Positions 1 to 11,502 are shown, counted from the first letter of the stretch. The stretch is 64,000 nucleotides of DNA from Saprospiraceae bacterium (GCA_013140975.1 JABFRV010000013.1:1-64000); one strand, 5' to 3'. Program-made: numbers and translations. Notes: a model not told the origin generated them from the sequence alone.

Positions 1-55
1 GGTTAATGGTTAATGGTTAATGGTTAATGGTTAATGGTTAATGGTTAATGGTTAA
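1..55. repeat. Tandem heptamer repeat (GGTTAAT)n, about 7.9 units
   Basis: Direct reading: ggttaat repeated from base 1, continuing to the window edge. Confidence 0.95.
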
Positions 56-80
56 ATGCAAAAAAAAAATTATTTTGGGA

Positions 81-2552
81 TTAACCAGAAACTAAATTAA
101 TAAATAATCTATACGCACCTGGAACTCCAGCCGGCAATTGTCTGAACCATGAAATTGGCGTATAAATTATACTCCCTTTTCCAATCTTTTTATACAGTAT
201 AGCAGCATTCAATTCTTTCTCATTAGGATCATTCATTGCAATAAGCTCTTCCCAATCTTTTGAATATTCATTTGGAAAATATAAGCCACGTTCCTGTACC
301 CAATAATCAAAATCTTTTTCCGTAATTTTATTGGGCGAGTTAAGTAGTTTGTGATTCGGATTTAATATTTGTACCGGTGCGTTCTCATTTGTAATTCGCT
401 GCCTGGATATTTTAAAATCATCTCCTAAGAAATTTCCAAGCATAAGTTCAGCAGTAGTGTTGTATTGAAAAATTACTCTCCCACCCTTTTGTACGTAATT
501 CATAATTTGATTTTGAAGCCCGGGAAGTTCTTCTCTTGTATTCCATGCACGAATTCCAAAAATCAGCACTGGATTTTTGGAAGGATCGAGATTGTTCATT
601 TGTGATGGAATAATTTCCGTTACATTGTATTGCAATTTACGGAGAGCTTCATCAATAAAATCTCCTGCCCCATTCACATATGCTACATTCCCTGGCTTTG
701 CAACAACATCAACAACTGACACCTTAATCGTTGCAGGAACCAGAACATTCTGCCAAGATATGTGTGGATACTTTATAGTTGTGTGCATGAATAACTTATC
801 AAACTCAAGTTCTACCGGAACTTCATAGATTTTGTTGTCCAGTGATTTACTTACAATTGTAAATTCAATTTCTTTCGCTTCATTCATCTTAGTCATTGAA
901 TACGACACCGATGAAGGAGTTGCCATAAGATTATCCGGTAAATTCAGCTTCACTACTCCGGATTGATTAGCCACTCTGGCGCGTAACTGAAATTTTATTG
1001 TGGCACCTGACTTTGTTGAAATTAATAGGGTCGGATCGAAAGGATCTACAGTTACTGGCGGCAAAACATCTAAAGGTTGTCTGACTTCGCCTAATACAGG
1101 ATCATCATTTTTATAAACAATATCTTTTTGCAGAATATATGGAACATCATTGAGTACGAAATAAAACTCTGTAATCAACTCTTTATCATCAATGGGTTTT
1201 TTAAAGTAATTTTTATCTTCAACTCTATAAATTGATTTTCCCCGACCATATTTTAGCCAGAATGGTGAAGTATTATTTAAATGAAGTAGTCCTATTTCAC
1301 TATTCCATTGCAAAGGAATATTTGATTCTAATTTTTTATTGAATACTGTATCCTGTTTTGATGGAATGAAAACAATTTTTTGCAACTCGCAAGCTATTGG
1401 TGTTCTACAAATAAATTCTGTATTCACTTTTATTCGGATTCCGTTGGAGACAACTTGCTTGTCTGTAGTTGCTTCTGCATATATTCCTGCACAATGCAAT
1501 ATCAGTTCTTTAATTTCTTTTAATTTCACATCCCTCCAATATCCAGGACTTAATTCAGCAATATATTTTTCTGCTTTTTGCAATAAAGGAATGCTAGCAT
1601 AAGGTTTATCATGATTATATTCAGCGATTACTTTTTGAATTACATTTTCTACATTTCCTCCGCCATTAATTCTCGTCCATGTTAAGTTTAATCCATCGAA
1701 TGGAGAAACTTCGCCAACGTCTTTTTTCGCTCCGATTCTTTCAAAATATTCCATCTGCCTTCCTCGTGTGCTATTTATTCCAAATCCCTGAGACTTATGC
1801 ATACTTCTGCTCTGTGAAGAAATTTCACCATTGGATAATCCTAAAGAAGGATAATATGCACCCAGATCTAATTGATACATCGAAGACTTATCTGCAGCAT
1901 CAAATTTTTCTTTAGAGCCATAGAAAAAAATGGAAGTGTTGAAAAATATTCGCGGCACAATAACAGGTTCTAAATCCTTCATTTCTTGTACACGATACAA
2001 CGAGTGACTTGCTTCTTTAAATGCTTCGACGGCCAACTGAGCGGATGCAGTATGATGCCCATGCGTCTTACCACTTGTGCGATGATCAAATCTGTTGATT
2101 ATAACATCCGGCTTGAATTCACGTATCAATCTTACCAAATCAAACAAAAGAGTATCTTTATTCCATATCGTAAATGTTTCTTCAGCATTCTTCGAATAAC
2201 CAAAGTCATTTGCTCTTGTAAAAAATTGAATTCCACCATCAATCTTTCGTGCTTCAAGTAATTCATTTGTACGAATGACCCCTAATAACTCATCTAATTC
2301 TGATCCTATAAGATTCTGACCTCCGTCTCCTCTTGTTAATGATACATACGCAGTACGATATTTTTTCTCTTTAGAAAGGTATGATATTAATCTTGTATTC
2401 TCATCATCAGGATGAGCGGCTACATAAAGGACCGAACCTAATACATTTAACTTTTTAATATCATCAAGGATCTCAGCAGAAGATTTATATTGCGAAACGC
2501 CAATCTGGACACTTATTAAAAATAGACAGAAACATAAAACTTTACTATTCAT
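81..2552 (-). CDS. PIG-L/LmbE-family deacetylase, secreted, large
   Basis: 823-aa ORF with signal-like N-terminus, AAHPDDE motif and HGHHTAS, typical of the PIG-L family. Confidence 0.85.
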   Translation of the reverse strand: MNSKVLCFCLFLISVQIGVSQYKSSAEILDDIKKLNVLGSVLYVAAHPDDENTRLISYLSKEKKYRTAYVSLTRGDGGQNLIGSELDELLGVIRTNELLEARKIDGGIQFFTRANDFGYSKNAEETFTIWNKDTLLFDLVRLIREFKPDVIINRFDHRTSGKTHGHHTASAQLAVEAFKEASHSLYRVQEMKDLEPVIVPRIFFNTSIFFYGSKEKFDAADKSSMYQLDLGAYYPSLGLSNGEISSQSRSMHKSQGFGINSTRGRQMEYFERIGAKKDVGEVSPFDGLNLTWTRINGGGNVENVIQKVIAEYNHDKPYASIPLLQKAEKYIAELSPGYWRDVKLKEIKELILHCAGIYAEATTDKQVVSNGIRIKVNTEFICRTPIACELQKIVFIPSKQDTVFNKKLESNIPLQWNSEIGLLHLNNTSPFWLKYGRGKSIYRVEDKNYFKKPIDDKELITEFYFVLNDVPYILQKDIVYKNDDPVLGEVRQPLDVLPPVTVDPFDPTLLISTKSGATIKFQLRARVANQSGVVKLNLPDNLMATPSSVSYSMTKMNEAKEIEFTIVSKSLDNKIYEVPVELEFDKLFMHTTIKYPHISWQNVLVPATIKVSVVDVVAKPGNVAYVNGAGDFIDEALRKLQYNVTEIIPSQMNNLDPSKNPVLIFGIRAWNTREELPGLQNQIMNYVQKGGRVIFQYNTTAELMLGNFLGDDFKISRQRITNENAPVQILNPNHKLLNSPNKITEKDFDYWVQERGLYFPNEYSKDWEELIAMNDPNEKELNAAILYKKIGKGSIIYTPISWFRQLPAGVPGAYRLFINLVSG

Positions 2553-2553
2553 A

Positions 2554-3711
2554 TTGCAAAAGAATAAAAATTTTTACAAAGAGTTCACTATTCATCAAAC
2601 AATCATCCAAGTTATTCCTTATTATATCAATAATTTGCCATTGAAGATTCAAACTGCAATTGAAACCGTAGACAATAAAAAAGCGCTTATATTAGGTCCC
2701 TGCAGTGCAGAATCATTATCGCAGCTGGAGACCATAGTTAAGGATTCAGCCGATTTAACAGCAGACTTTATCAGGGCTGGAGTATGGAAACCAAGAACCC
2801 GCCCGGGTCATTTTCAGGGGATAGGCGCAGAGGCCCTTCAATGGTTTACAGAGCTAAAGAAAAAATACCCTGTTAAATTCTGTACCGAGGTTGCGAATGC
2901 AAAACATGTCGAGCTTTGTTTAAAAGCTGAAGTAGATGCCTTATGGATTGGCGCAAGAACCACCGTCAATCCCTTCTATGTGCAAGAGATAGCAACAGCG
3001 CTTGAAGGTGTTGATATTCCAATATTCGTAAAGAATCCTATTAATCCTGACTTACATCTTTGGTTGGGAGCAATAGAAAGAGTGTATAATGCGGGAATTC
3101 GAAAAATTGCTGCAATTCACAGAGGCTTTTCATTTCATGGAAATTCGTTGTATAGAAATATACCCAGATGGCAGATTCCCATAGAATTAAAAAGAAGGTT
3201 GCCCAATCTTCAGTTAATTGCAGACATTAGCCATATCAGTGGAACACCTACTCACTTGCTGGAAATTGCTCAGATAGCCATGGATCTTAGTTACGATGGA
3301 CTCATGGTAGAAACACATCCGGATCCTGCAAGAGCATTAAGTGATTCAGATCAACAGATTACTCTTGAATATTTAAAAAACAACATTCTCAGTAAGTTAA
3401 TTCAAAGACAACAATATACTGAAGATAAAAAGTATAATTCTTTAATCACCGATATTCGTTCGCAAATTGACAAGATTGACCATGACATTATAAAACTTAT
3501 TGGAAAAAGAATGCAACTTGCTGAGAAAATTGGAACAGAAAAAAAATCCAAAAAAATTTCAATACTTCAACCCGAAAGATGGAATGAGATCATAACGAAA
3601 TTACTATTGCTTGCAAAAGAAAATAAACTTAGTGAAGAATTTGTTTTCTCCTTAATTGAAGCAATACACATGGAATCCATACAACATCAGAGTCGTAAGA
3701 TGAACTCATAA
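2554..3711 (+). CDS. Bifunctional 3-deoxy-7-phosphoheptulonate synthase / chorismate mutase (type II)
   Basis: LILGPCSAES, KPRTRPGHFQG, VKNPINPD (DAHP synthase) plus a C-terminal chorismate mutase helix bundle (IRSQIDKIDHDIIKLIGKRMQLAEKIG). Exact start uncertain. Confidence 0.9.
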   Translation: MQKNKNFYKEFTIHQTIIQVIPYYINNLPLKIQTAIETVDNKKALILGPCSAESLSQLETIVKDSADLTADFIRAGVWKPRTRPGHFQGIGAEALQWFTELKKKYPVKFCTEVANAKHVELCLKAEVDALWIGARTTVNPFYVQEIATALEGVDIPIFVKNPINPDLHLWLGAIERVYNAGIRKIAAIHRGFSFHGNSLYRNIPRWQIPIELKRRLPNLQLIADISHISGTPTHLLEIAQIAMDLSYDGLMVETHPDPARALSDSDQQITLEYLKNNILSKLIQRQQYTEDKKYNSLITDIRSQIDKIDHDIIKLIGKRMQLAEKIGTEKKSKKISILQPERWNEIITKLLLLAKENKLSEEFVFSLIEAIHMESIQHQSRKMNS

Positions 3712-3814
3712 CTAATTTGTAAATTTGGAAATAAGCGAATTTGAAAATGACATTATTAATGAGTTAATTTGAGAAATTAATCAAGAATTGAATTTATTAG
3801 TAATAGCAGCTAAG

Positions 3815-4144
3815 TTAATAAACAGACTTTCTTGAGCCAAAATAAATGAAAGTAGATATAAATCCTAAAACAAAAAGAATTACGGCATAATTTTCCAATT
3901 CTTCATATCCGAATAATTCACAGGTCATCCAATAGGAATTAGCGGAAATCCAAAAACAAACTGCGACCTGAAGCCAAAAATCAAACTTTTTCCATTTATA
4001 GGATAGATAGGCTATATGAATTGCGACAGCAATTGTTGGTATCGCAATCATAGTGGCAAATATTCGAAATTCTAATAGCCACGAAGTGTCTTTCAGTAGC
4101 CATAAAAGGATATGAAAATTTTCAAAACGTTTAATTTTTGACAT
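3815..4144 (-). CDS. Hypothetical membrane protein
   Basis: 109-aa ORF with several hydrophobic segments. Confidence 0.5.
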   Translation of the reverse strand: MSKIKRFENFHILLWLLKDTSWLLEFRIFATMIAIPTIAVAIHIAYLSYKWKKFDFWLQVAVCFWISANSYWMTCELFGYEELENYAVILFVLGFISTFIYFGSRKSVY

Positions 4145-4180
4145 GGTGCAAAGATGCTTTAAAAATTTGCAACCGGGAAA

Positions 4181-4678
4181 TTATTTCAAACCCTTCTTAA
4201 TTAATTTTAAAGCCCAATCGTAGTGACTGGATGTTGCAGAAATTAAGTATGCCGCGATCGAAGTAGATCCTGTCCATTTGTATTTTTTCTTTTCAAAGAG
4301 ATCATTTTCGGAATGCTTTTTTATTAGCTCCAAAACTTCAGAATGTGTTTTATCCAGTGCTTTACGAATCTTCTTTAAATCAGTCGTTTGGCAATTTTCC
4401 CAGATTCTCTTATTTAACTCAGGAGTAGTTTTCCACGTATATCCTTTAGAAGGTATATCTGGTTTAATACCCTTCAATCCAGCAGTATACCAATCTAATA
4501 ACATTACATGCCATTGATGTAAATGAGCAAGAACATCCCGAATATTCCTGTTCATTGTTCCTTTATTAAATTCCCTATTCCTAAGCTCTTCTGAAAGTGA
4601 ATCAATGAACCCCGTAAGCAGCTCATAATTCTTTTGACTCATAGTCAATAATTCTTTCTTGCTTGTTGGTCTTGCCAT
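4181..4678 (-). CDS. ClbS/DfsB family four-helix bundle protein
   Basis: 165 aa; start MARPTSKKELL, HLHQWHVMLLDWY and C-terminal SHYDWALKLIKK pattern. Confidence 0.8.
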   Translation of the reverse strand: MARPTSKKELLTMSQKNYELLTGFIDSLSEELRNREFNKGTMNRNIRDVLAHLHQWHVMLLDWYTAGLKGIKPDIPSKGYTWKTTPELNKRIWENCQTTDLKKIRKALDKTHSEVLELIKKHSENDLFEKKKYKWTGSTSIAAYLISATSSHYDWALKLIKKGLK

Positions 4679-4749
4679 ATATTTTTCACTAAGGTATTAA
4701 TAATTAAATGATTTACAAAAGAAAGATATTTCTTTATATTTGATAATAA

Positions 4750-5928
4750 TTGCTTATGAAATTCTTAAAAATCCTAGCTTGTTTGTTTATTTCCCTAGAC
4801 TCTTTTGGACAATGCCTGATTGATACAATCTATCATTATAATATGATTTATAATCCTCAACCTGTCTACCAAAGGGACCTTTTGTTTTACAATTCTTCCG
4901 GAAACATTAAAGAAAAAAAAGAACAAAATAAAATTGCATTCTAAAGCTGGAGCACTTTTAATAAAATTCAATATAGCTACAACTCAGAAAATCTATTAAT
5001 CGAAGTAGCAAGCAAGGAAACTTTTAATACAGGAAATAGAATTATTCGCAAATTAAGCTATAACGACAATGCTAAGGTCATTTTTGAATCTAAATTTCAT
5101 TATCTGGCTGATACCATTGATTACTACTATATTGATTCATTTGAATATGATAATTCTGATAAAATTATTACTAAAAAGAACTTTTATATTAAAGACAATG
5201 AATTAATCTTTCACAGTTTCATAGCTTACACCTATGACGCACAGAATAATCTCATTGAAGAATCTTATTCAAATAAATCTGGTACCGACTTTTATATCTA
5301 TTTAAGAATTCTCTATAACTACAATGCCGATTATAAGATTTATGAAGTCTTATCACTCAGAATGAATAGTGGAGTTTGGGTGCCTACCAATTTAAAAACT
5401 TTCGCATATTATCCAAATGGGGATCTGCAATCTGAAATCTATAGAACCTGGCGAGATACCCTTAACAATTGGATTAAAATAGAGTACTCTTATAATGCGA
5501 ATCTTTTATCTAAAAGAGAATATTACAAATGGCTGAACAATACTTGGATGTTGATATTTCACACCGATTTTATTCAAGAGCCCAATAATTGGACAAATGA
5601 GATGGAATTTGGATTTGAGATAGATAGCACATATCGTCTTCAAAACGGAAAACAATATCACTGTAGCAATTTTAATACTTCATCTAAGAATTCCGTCAAA
5701 AATAAAGAACCCTTTCTTAAGTATTATAACAATAAAGAACTTTACCTACAAGGCGATACATACAACATAAACTTTGAGATTTTCTCCCTGGATGGAAAAA
5801 GAGTCAATATGGGCAAACTCACGGAGTCTTCATATATTATAAGAATTGATCAACTTCAACAAGGGATCTACTTTCTCAAATTTAACAATCAGATAAGGCC
5901 GTATCAATTTATTATAACAGATCAGTAA
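4750..5928 (+). pseudogene. T9SS-sorted secreted protein interrupted by one in-frame TAA
   Basis: ORFs 4750..4944 and 5362..5928 share a frame. The sequence between them translates without stops after TAA at 4942-4944 (SWSTFNKIQYSYNSENLLIEVASKE...). C-terminus resembles a T9SS sorting domain. Confidence 0.75.
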
Positions 5929-5976
5929 TGAATGGCTTTACATTCTTATGATCTCAAAGAAGCTCAGAATAAGAAA

Positions 5977-6321
5977 CTATGCTTTTCTGACAAATTCGGA
6001 CTTAATACTCATCGCCCCAAAGCCATCAATCTTACAATCTATGTTATGACCATTGCTTGATTCTACCAATCGAATGTTTTTTACTTTAGTTCCTAGTTTG
6101 ATTGCCTTAGGAGCACCCTTCACAGGAAGATCTTTAATGATTATAATAGTATCTCCGCTTTGCAACTCATTGCCATTAGAATCCAATATCTTATCTGAAC
6201 CTTCGGATTCTTTTTCATCATTCGGATTCCATTCATGGAAACATTCGGTACAAATCCATAATTCATCTGATGGATAAGCATTGGCACCTTTACATTTAGG
6301 ACAAGCAGGAATTTCGGACAT
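5977..6321 (-). CDS. PhnA/YjdM-like zinc-ribbon protein
   Basis: CPKC...CTEC N-terminal zinc ribbon; DSNGNELQSGDTIIIIKDLPVKGA...KLGTKVKNIRLV, characteristic of the family. Confidence 0.88.
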   Translation of the reverse strand: MSEIPACPKCKGANAYPSDELWICTECFHEWNPNDEKESEGSDKILDSNGNELQSGDTIIIIKDLPVKGAPKAIKLGTKVKNIRLVESSNGHNIDCKIDGFGAMSIKSEFVRKA

Positions 6322-6372
6322 GAATAGAATTTGCTAAAGAAATGAAAATTCCGAAGAATTGTTCATTCGGAG

Positions 6373-9141
6373 TTATCGATCTGAATTTATCTGAATTTCA
6401 AAATCATTCTTTTTCTTAAATCCTTTAATATTATAAGAAAGACCGAATAAAAAATATCTGTTCAAAACATTGCTTAATGTAACATCAGTGTAATTTAGGT
6501 TCGACGAGGTTCTAATTCCCTTATTCTGGTTCAGAACATCATAACAACTTATAGTCGCTCTGAGTCTTTTGTTCTTTGTAATATAAGAAGTAACACTTGC
6601 TGTCCAGAGTGGATATTCAATTGCTGATTCTGAAAATGAAGATTTTATTATCGAATAATCATATCTGGACTTGACATTCACCCAATCTTTTATACTTATT
6701 CCCAATTCTGCGTATAATGTATTTTGAACGAACGATTGATTTAAAGTTTTATCATTTTTAAATATAGACTCTGAGTGATTTGATTTATAACCAACAAACA
6801 CATCTATGAGATCTTTATTTCGATTCTCAATTGAAAAATTATAGTCATAACCAAATCGCATAATAGGATTTTCAATATTATTGATTACGGAATATCCCCT
6901 ATTCACATTGCTTCTTAACACCAATCTTGTTTTAATTTTTAATGGCCTGATTGGAGTCTCATATTCTACTTTCCCGTAAGAAGTTGCCTCGTTTCGTATA
7001 TTTTTCGGTGTATAGATTCTGGCCAGCGAACTATCAATGCTTAAGGCTTCCGAAATTTTATTGTGCGTGTAATTCGCTCCTAAGCTTGCATAAAACAAGG
7101 TGAAATTAAAAGCATTATAATTCATATAGGACATATTCAGATTATGCATTTGCTCAGGTCGCAATTGCGGATTCCCAATATAAATTGCTAACGGATTCGT
7201 ATTATTTACTAATGGCTGTAATTGCTGCAAGGATGGCTCATTCAATTCACTGCTGTAATCAATATTTAAATTTTCTGACACACCAAACCTATAATTTAGA
7301 AATGCATTCGGAAGGATCGCGTCAAAATTATTTTTCACCTTATTAGCGCTATCTGTAATTCTTCCCGTTAATGTGGAGTTTTTATATCTGGCTCCTACTG
7401 TAAGATTGTATTTTTGTCTGCTTACAATATAATTTAAACCAACATTACGCTGAACATAGTCTCGTTGAAATTGATTAGACAATACATAATTTCGAACCGG
7501 ATTTTCATTGACAATATCAAAATAATCACTACTTGTTTTATTTGTTTGGTCAGCAACTGAGACCTTCCATTCCAAATATGTTTTACGCTTTACTGGCTCT
7601 GTATAAGAAACTTCTGCTCTATAATTAAAACCATTATTGTGTGCCAATTGATCTTGAATTATTTTGTTTTCTTCAGGCTGTGGAAAGAAAAAATTATACA
7701 GGGTCGTCAGATTTGCAGTTGAATTATTATTAGAATATCCACCTGATCCATTTACACTCAGAGTTCTACCATGTTTCCTGGTCTTAAGTTGCCACAGAAT
7801 ACTACTATTTATGCTCTGACTTGATCCATTTCTATTATAATCATTGATATTATCATTTTGCTTGACTTGTAAATTATTCTTTATGTTATTCTCTTCATAA
7901 GAAAATAAATCATTCATCCCCAAAGATCCATTTGCCCGAAGCACCAGGTTTTGGAAAGAATCACTTTTGGTTTTATAGCGAAGTGTAAAACTACCTGCAG
8001 TACTTTTGGAATTTTGAATTTCGTCAGAATTCGTAAAGAATCTATTATCAGGCAAAAGATTCTCTCTTGAAGAACTTCTGTTTAGATCATTGTTGAAATG
8101 ATTACCAAACACTGAAGTTTCCAAAGTACTTGTTGAAGAGTAATCTTTATTGAAATTCAAACCTCCGGCATATGATTTTTGGATTCCCTGATTTTCAGTT
8201 GGGCTAATAGGAACACCTCCAATCTCATCTGTATTAATTATAAATCTTCCTCCTCCTCCACCACCCATTAATGCACCAATTCCTCCCATAAAATCTACAT
8301 ACTCATTAAAAGAAAAATTCTGTTCATTAATATTATTTGCCAATCCAATAAAAGAAGTTCGCAGTCCCGGTTTGAATCGATTGATATTCGCTCTACCTTT
8401 AAATCTTTCTTTTGTACCTGCAAAAACTTCAGTAGTACCAAAATATCCCGTCTTCTTATCATCTTTTAATTTCAAATTAATTGACCTTTCTCTTTGTCCA
8501 TCATCTATTCCTGTGAATTCTGTACCATCAGATCTTCGATCAAACACCTGTACCTTGTCCACTGCATCAGCATCCAGATTCTTGGTCGCAATCTTAGTAT
8601 CCTTTCCGAAAAATTCTTTTCCATCCACGAATACATTTTCAACTTTCTCTCCTAAGGCCTTGACAGTTCCATCTCTCTGCACTTCCACTCCGGGAAGTTT
8701 CTTCAACAGATCCTCAACCATATCGCCGGGCTGAATTTTAAAAGCAGATGCATTGTACTGAATTGTATCCTTTCCAAATGTTATCGGACTCGCATAATCT
8801 TTTATCTCAATAACATCAAGCATCTGATTGCCAGGTTTTAAATGGATATTATCCATAACCATATCCTTCTCTGTCAATTCAAGTTGCTTGTGCACTGTTT
8901 CATATCCTAAAAATGAGATTTGAATTAAATACTTTCCCGGCTTGTTGACATCTAATGTGTATTCACCTTTCCTATTCGAGTTAGTAAAGGCAATCATAGT
9001 AGAGTCTTCAACAGTCATCAGAACAACAGATGCATATTCTAATGGATTCTTATTTTCATCAATCAGAATACCTGAAATTTTCTGACCGTAAACAATACTT
9101 CCGATTAAAATACTGAGCGAAGTGAAAATGAATCTAAACAT
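6373..9141 (-). CDS. TonB-dependent receptor-like outer-membrane beta-barrel protein with N-terminal carboxypeptidase-regulatory-like domain
   Basis: 922 aa; KISGILIDENKNPLEYASVVL and plug-like LLKKLPGVEVQRDGTVKALGEKVENVFVDGKEFFG. Confidence 0.88.
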   Translation of the reverse strand: MFRFIFTSLSILIGSIVYGQKISGILIDENKNPLEYASVVLMTVEDSTMIAFTNSNRKGEYTLDVNKPGKYLIQISFLGYETVHKQLELTEKDMVMDNIHLKPGNQMLDVIEIKDYASPITFGKDTIQYNASAFKIQPGDMVEDLLKKLPGVEVQRDGTVKALGEKVENVFVDGKEFFGKDTKIATKNLDADAVDKVQVFDRRSDGTEFTGIDDGQRERSINLKLKDDKKTGYFGTTEVFAGTKERFKGRANINRFKPGLRTSFIGLANNINEQNFSFNEYVDFMGGIGALMGGGGGGRFIINTDEIGGVPISPTENQGIQKSYAGGLNFNKDYSSTSTLETSVFGNHFNNDLNRSSSRENLLPDNRFFTNSDEIQNSKSTAGSFTLRYKTKSDSFQNLVLRANGSLGMNDLFSYEENNIKNNLQVKQNDNINDYNRNGSSQSINSSILWQLKTRKHGRTLSVNGSGGYSNNNSTANLTTLYNFFFPQPEENKIIQDQLAHNNGFNYRAEVSYTEPVKRKTYLEWKVSVADQTNKTSSDYFDIVNENPVRNYVLSNQFQRDYVQRNVGLNYIVSRQKYNLTVGARYKNSTLTGRITDSANKVKNNFDAILPNAFLNYRFGVSENLNIDYSSELNEPSLQQLQPLVNNTNPLAIYIGNPQLRPEQMHNLNMSYMNYNAFNFTLFYASLGANYTHNKISEALSIDSSLARIYTPKNIRNEATSYGKVEYETPIRPLKIKTRLVLRSNVNRGYSVINNIENPIMRFGYDYNFSIENRNKDLIDVFVGYKSNHSESIFKNDKTLNQSFVQNTLYAELGISIKDWVNVKSRYDYSIIKSSFSESAIEYPLWTASVTSYITKNKRLRATISCYDVLNQNKGIRTSSNLNYTDVTLSNVLNRYFLFGLSYNIKGFKKKNDFEIQINSDR

Positions 9142-9169
9142 TTTTTGAGGAAATGAATTGTTGATAAAC

Positions 9170-9976
9170 TTAATGTCTTTCTTCTCTTATGATCATCTTC
9201 ATACCTGATCCTTTTCCATCTCCTACGCCCATTTCTTTCATTTTCTCTGCACGGATTTTTTCAAATTCCTTCTTGGATACTTTCTTTCCCTTCTTTGGCT
9301 TTTCAAATGTATAGGCTTGTGGAAGATCCTCAACTTTTATAGCCAGGGTCATTCTGTTGCCATTATCTTCTTCGATAGCCAATATCATCCCTGGAAGTCC
9401 GCTCATTCCATTAGGTCCACCTGAAACAGGAATCTGTGAAGTAAACCACGCTGCTAAATTTCTGGTGGTGTCTAACAAGATTGCTTTTTGGCAAACAAAA
9501 TCTAAAATCTTCTTTTGCTCATTTGTTACCTTCCAGGTATGTTTGGTTGGCTTGTCCGTAATTAGAAATTCTTTATCCATCAGATCCTGGTATTGAAGAA
9601 GAATCTGATCATCAGCATTAATATATACGCTCGATTCTGGCATTTTCATAACAAATTGAAATGAGTTATCGCCTTCTTCGTGAGTTATCTCAGTGTCCTT
9701 CGCTTTCTCAAGATTCTTAAATAATGATTCGCCTCCCCGGAAGAATAAAACCTTCTCCTGAGATTGTGAAGGAGGAATCATTTTTGCGAATTCAGGATTT
9801 CCATCTGGAACATCAATATTCAATTTAAATGTTTCTGTGAAAACAATCTTACCTGAAGTTTTAGGCTGCGCAAATCCCTGAAAGCTCAATAAAATGAAAG
9901 CTGCAATAAAATAGTATCTGTTCATAATTTTTGTTTTTAATGTAATAAATAATAACACGAAGGTATGCCCGCCCAA
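9170..9976 (-). CDS. GLPGLI family protein
   Basis: MSGLPGMILAIE motif; adjacent to the outer-membrane barrel gene. True start probably the internal Met near 9925 (MNRYYFIAAFILLSF). Confidence 0.85.
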   Translation of the reverse strand: MGGHTFVLLFITLKTKIMNRYYFIAAFILLSFQGFAQPKTSGKIVFTETFKLNIDVPDGNPEFAKMIPPSQSQEKVLFFRGGESLFKNLEKAKDTEITHEEGDNSFQFVMKMPESSVYINADDQILLQYQDLMDKEFLITDKPTKHTWKVTNEQKKILDFVCQKAILLDTTRNLAAWFTSQIPVSGGPNGMSGLPGMILAIEEDNGNRMTLAIKVEDLPQAYTFEKPKKGKKVSKKEFEKIRAEKMKEMGVGDGKGSGMKMIIREERH

Positions 9977-10074
9977 GATATCTTCAGGTTAATCAGGGTT
10001 GATGAAAGGTTAATTAAGGTTAAAGTAGTTTAATCCCCCGAAATAAGTTTTAATTTTGATCCGAATTCACAAGT

Positions 10075-11502
10075 TTGAAACAAGTATTATACAGAAAACA
10101 ACTACTTCCCATAATTGTCAGCATGTTATTGCTGGCCTTATTTCTCGGTATTTATTTATTCAGAAACTATCAATCTGCAGACAAGGAACTAAAGAAGCAG
10201 GCACAGTTATATCTTGAGAATGCATTTAAAACTGCAGAAAGCCAGATATTTGACAAAATGATTATTGAATTAAAGGGCTATTCCGTTTTTCAAAAAGACT
10301 CAGCACTTAATGATCTAAAATGGATCGAACAAGTTTCCATGGTTCATAGTGATACTTTCCAGTCCAAAGGAATAAAATCCATTTTTCTTGAAGATCATGT
10401 TAGTAAGGCGATAATAAAAACGAGGAAGGATTCTGTTATATCAGACTCCAATTTTAACATCAAGATTGCTATCAATAGCAATTCCATGAATCTGGATACA
10501 ACAATTACCGGTAAGGATAAAGTGGATCTTGAAACTGTAAAGAATATCTTTGACATCAACATAAAGAAGAACGGATTTGCAATACACTATATTCTAACAA
10601 ACGACTCTTCAAAAACTGGCAGATCTGATAATCCAAAATACAACGAGGTATTTACAGGGCAGCAATTCTTTCTTAATGTAGATGAGAATAAATTATATCT
10701 ATTTAGAAAGATAATGCCAGACTTGCTACTCTCGTCATTGTTATTCCTTGCAATGTCTTTTACATTCTATTATATATTTTCTTCCAATAAAAGGAACCAG
10801 GAGCTTTATGAGCTGAAAGATGATTTTGTTCGCAATATGACACATGAATTAAAAACACCCCTTGCAACAATGAGTGTCGCAATTGAAGCCTTACAAAGTT
10901 TCAGAGAAGATGCGGATAAGAATCTAACGGCCGAATATCTCAGAATCGCTGAATCAGAAAATCAAAAACTCAGTCATCTTGTAGACAAAGTATTGTCGAT
11001 AAGCAAGCATCTTGATAATGAATCACTTCATGTTGAAAATATTAACCTGCCACAACTTATCCATGAAGTCTCAGAATCTTTCAAACTTCGTTTCGATCAA
11101 AAAGGAATTTATTATAGCTTTATCAACAACTTAAAAACCAGCAATTTTTATTCTAATCCACAAGTGATAGCAATGACATTGCACAATCTGCTTGATAACG
11201 CTATCAAATATATTGATACTGAATCTCCTGAGATAATTCTTGAATGCAGAGATGATGAAAAGAATATATTTATTTCAGTGAAAGACAATGGCAAAGCCAT
11301 TTCTAAAGAACACTCTGAAAGAATCTTTGAAAAGTTTTATAGAATTCCTCAAGGCAATATTCATAACATTAAAGGACATGGATTAGGCCTTTATATTGTG
11401 CAAAAACTTTTAAGTTCTATTAAAGCCATCATCAGGCTTGAATCAAATGATCAAGGCAATCAGTTTAATATTCAAATTCCTAAACTCATTAGTGCGGAAT
11501 GA
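10075..11502 (+). CDS. Sensor histidine kinase
   Basis: H-box FVRNMTHELKTPL, N-box LLDNAIKY, G-box GHGLGLYIV; TTG start. Confidence 0.92.
   Translation: MKQVLYRKQLLPIIVSMLLLALFLGIYLFRNYQSADKELKKQAQLYLENAFKTAESQIFDKMIIELKGYSVFQKDSALNDLKWIEQVSMVHSDTFQSKGIKSIFLEDHVSKAIIKTRKDSVISDSNFNIKIAINSNSMNLDTTITGKDKVDLETVKNIFDINIKKNGFAIHYILTNDSSKTGRSDNPKYNEVFTGQQFFLNVDENKLYLFRKIMPDLLLSSLLFLAMSFTFYYIFSSNKRNQELYELKDDFVRNMTHELKTPLATMSVAIEALQSFREDADKNLTAEYLRIAESENQKLSHLVDKVLSISKHLDNESLHVENINLPQLIHEVSESFKLRFDQKGIYYSFINNLKTSNFYSNPQVIAMTLHNLLDNAIKYIDTESPEIILECRDDEKNIFISVKDNGKAISKEHSERIFEKFYRIPQGNIHNIKGHGLGLYIVQKLLSSIKAIIRLESNDQGNQFNIQIPKLISAE

Noticed and set aside
1-55. Heptamer repeats as a possible CRISPR array
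   Set aside because: Period of 7 nt with no unique spacers; no cas genes in the window.
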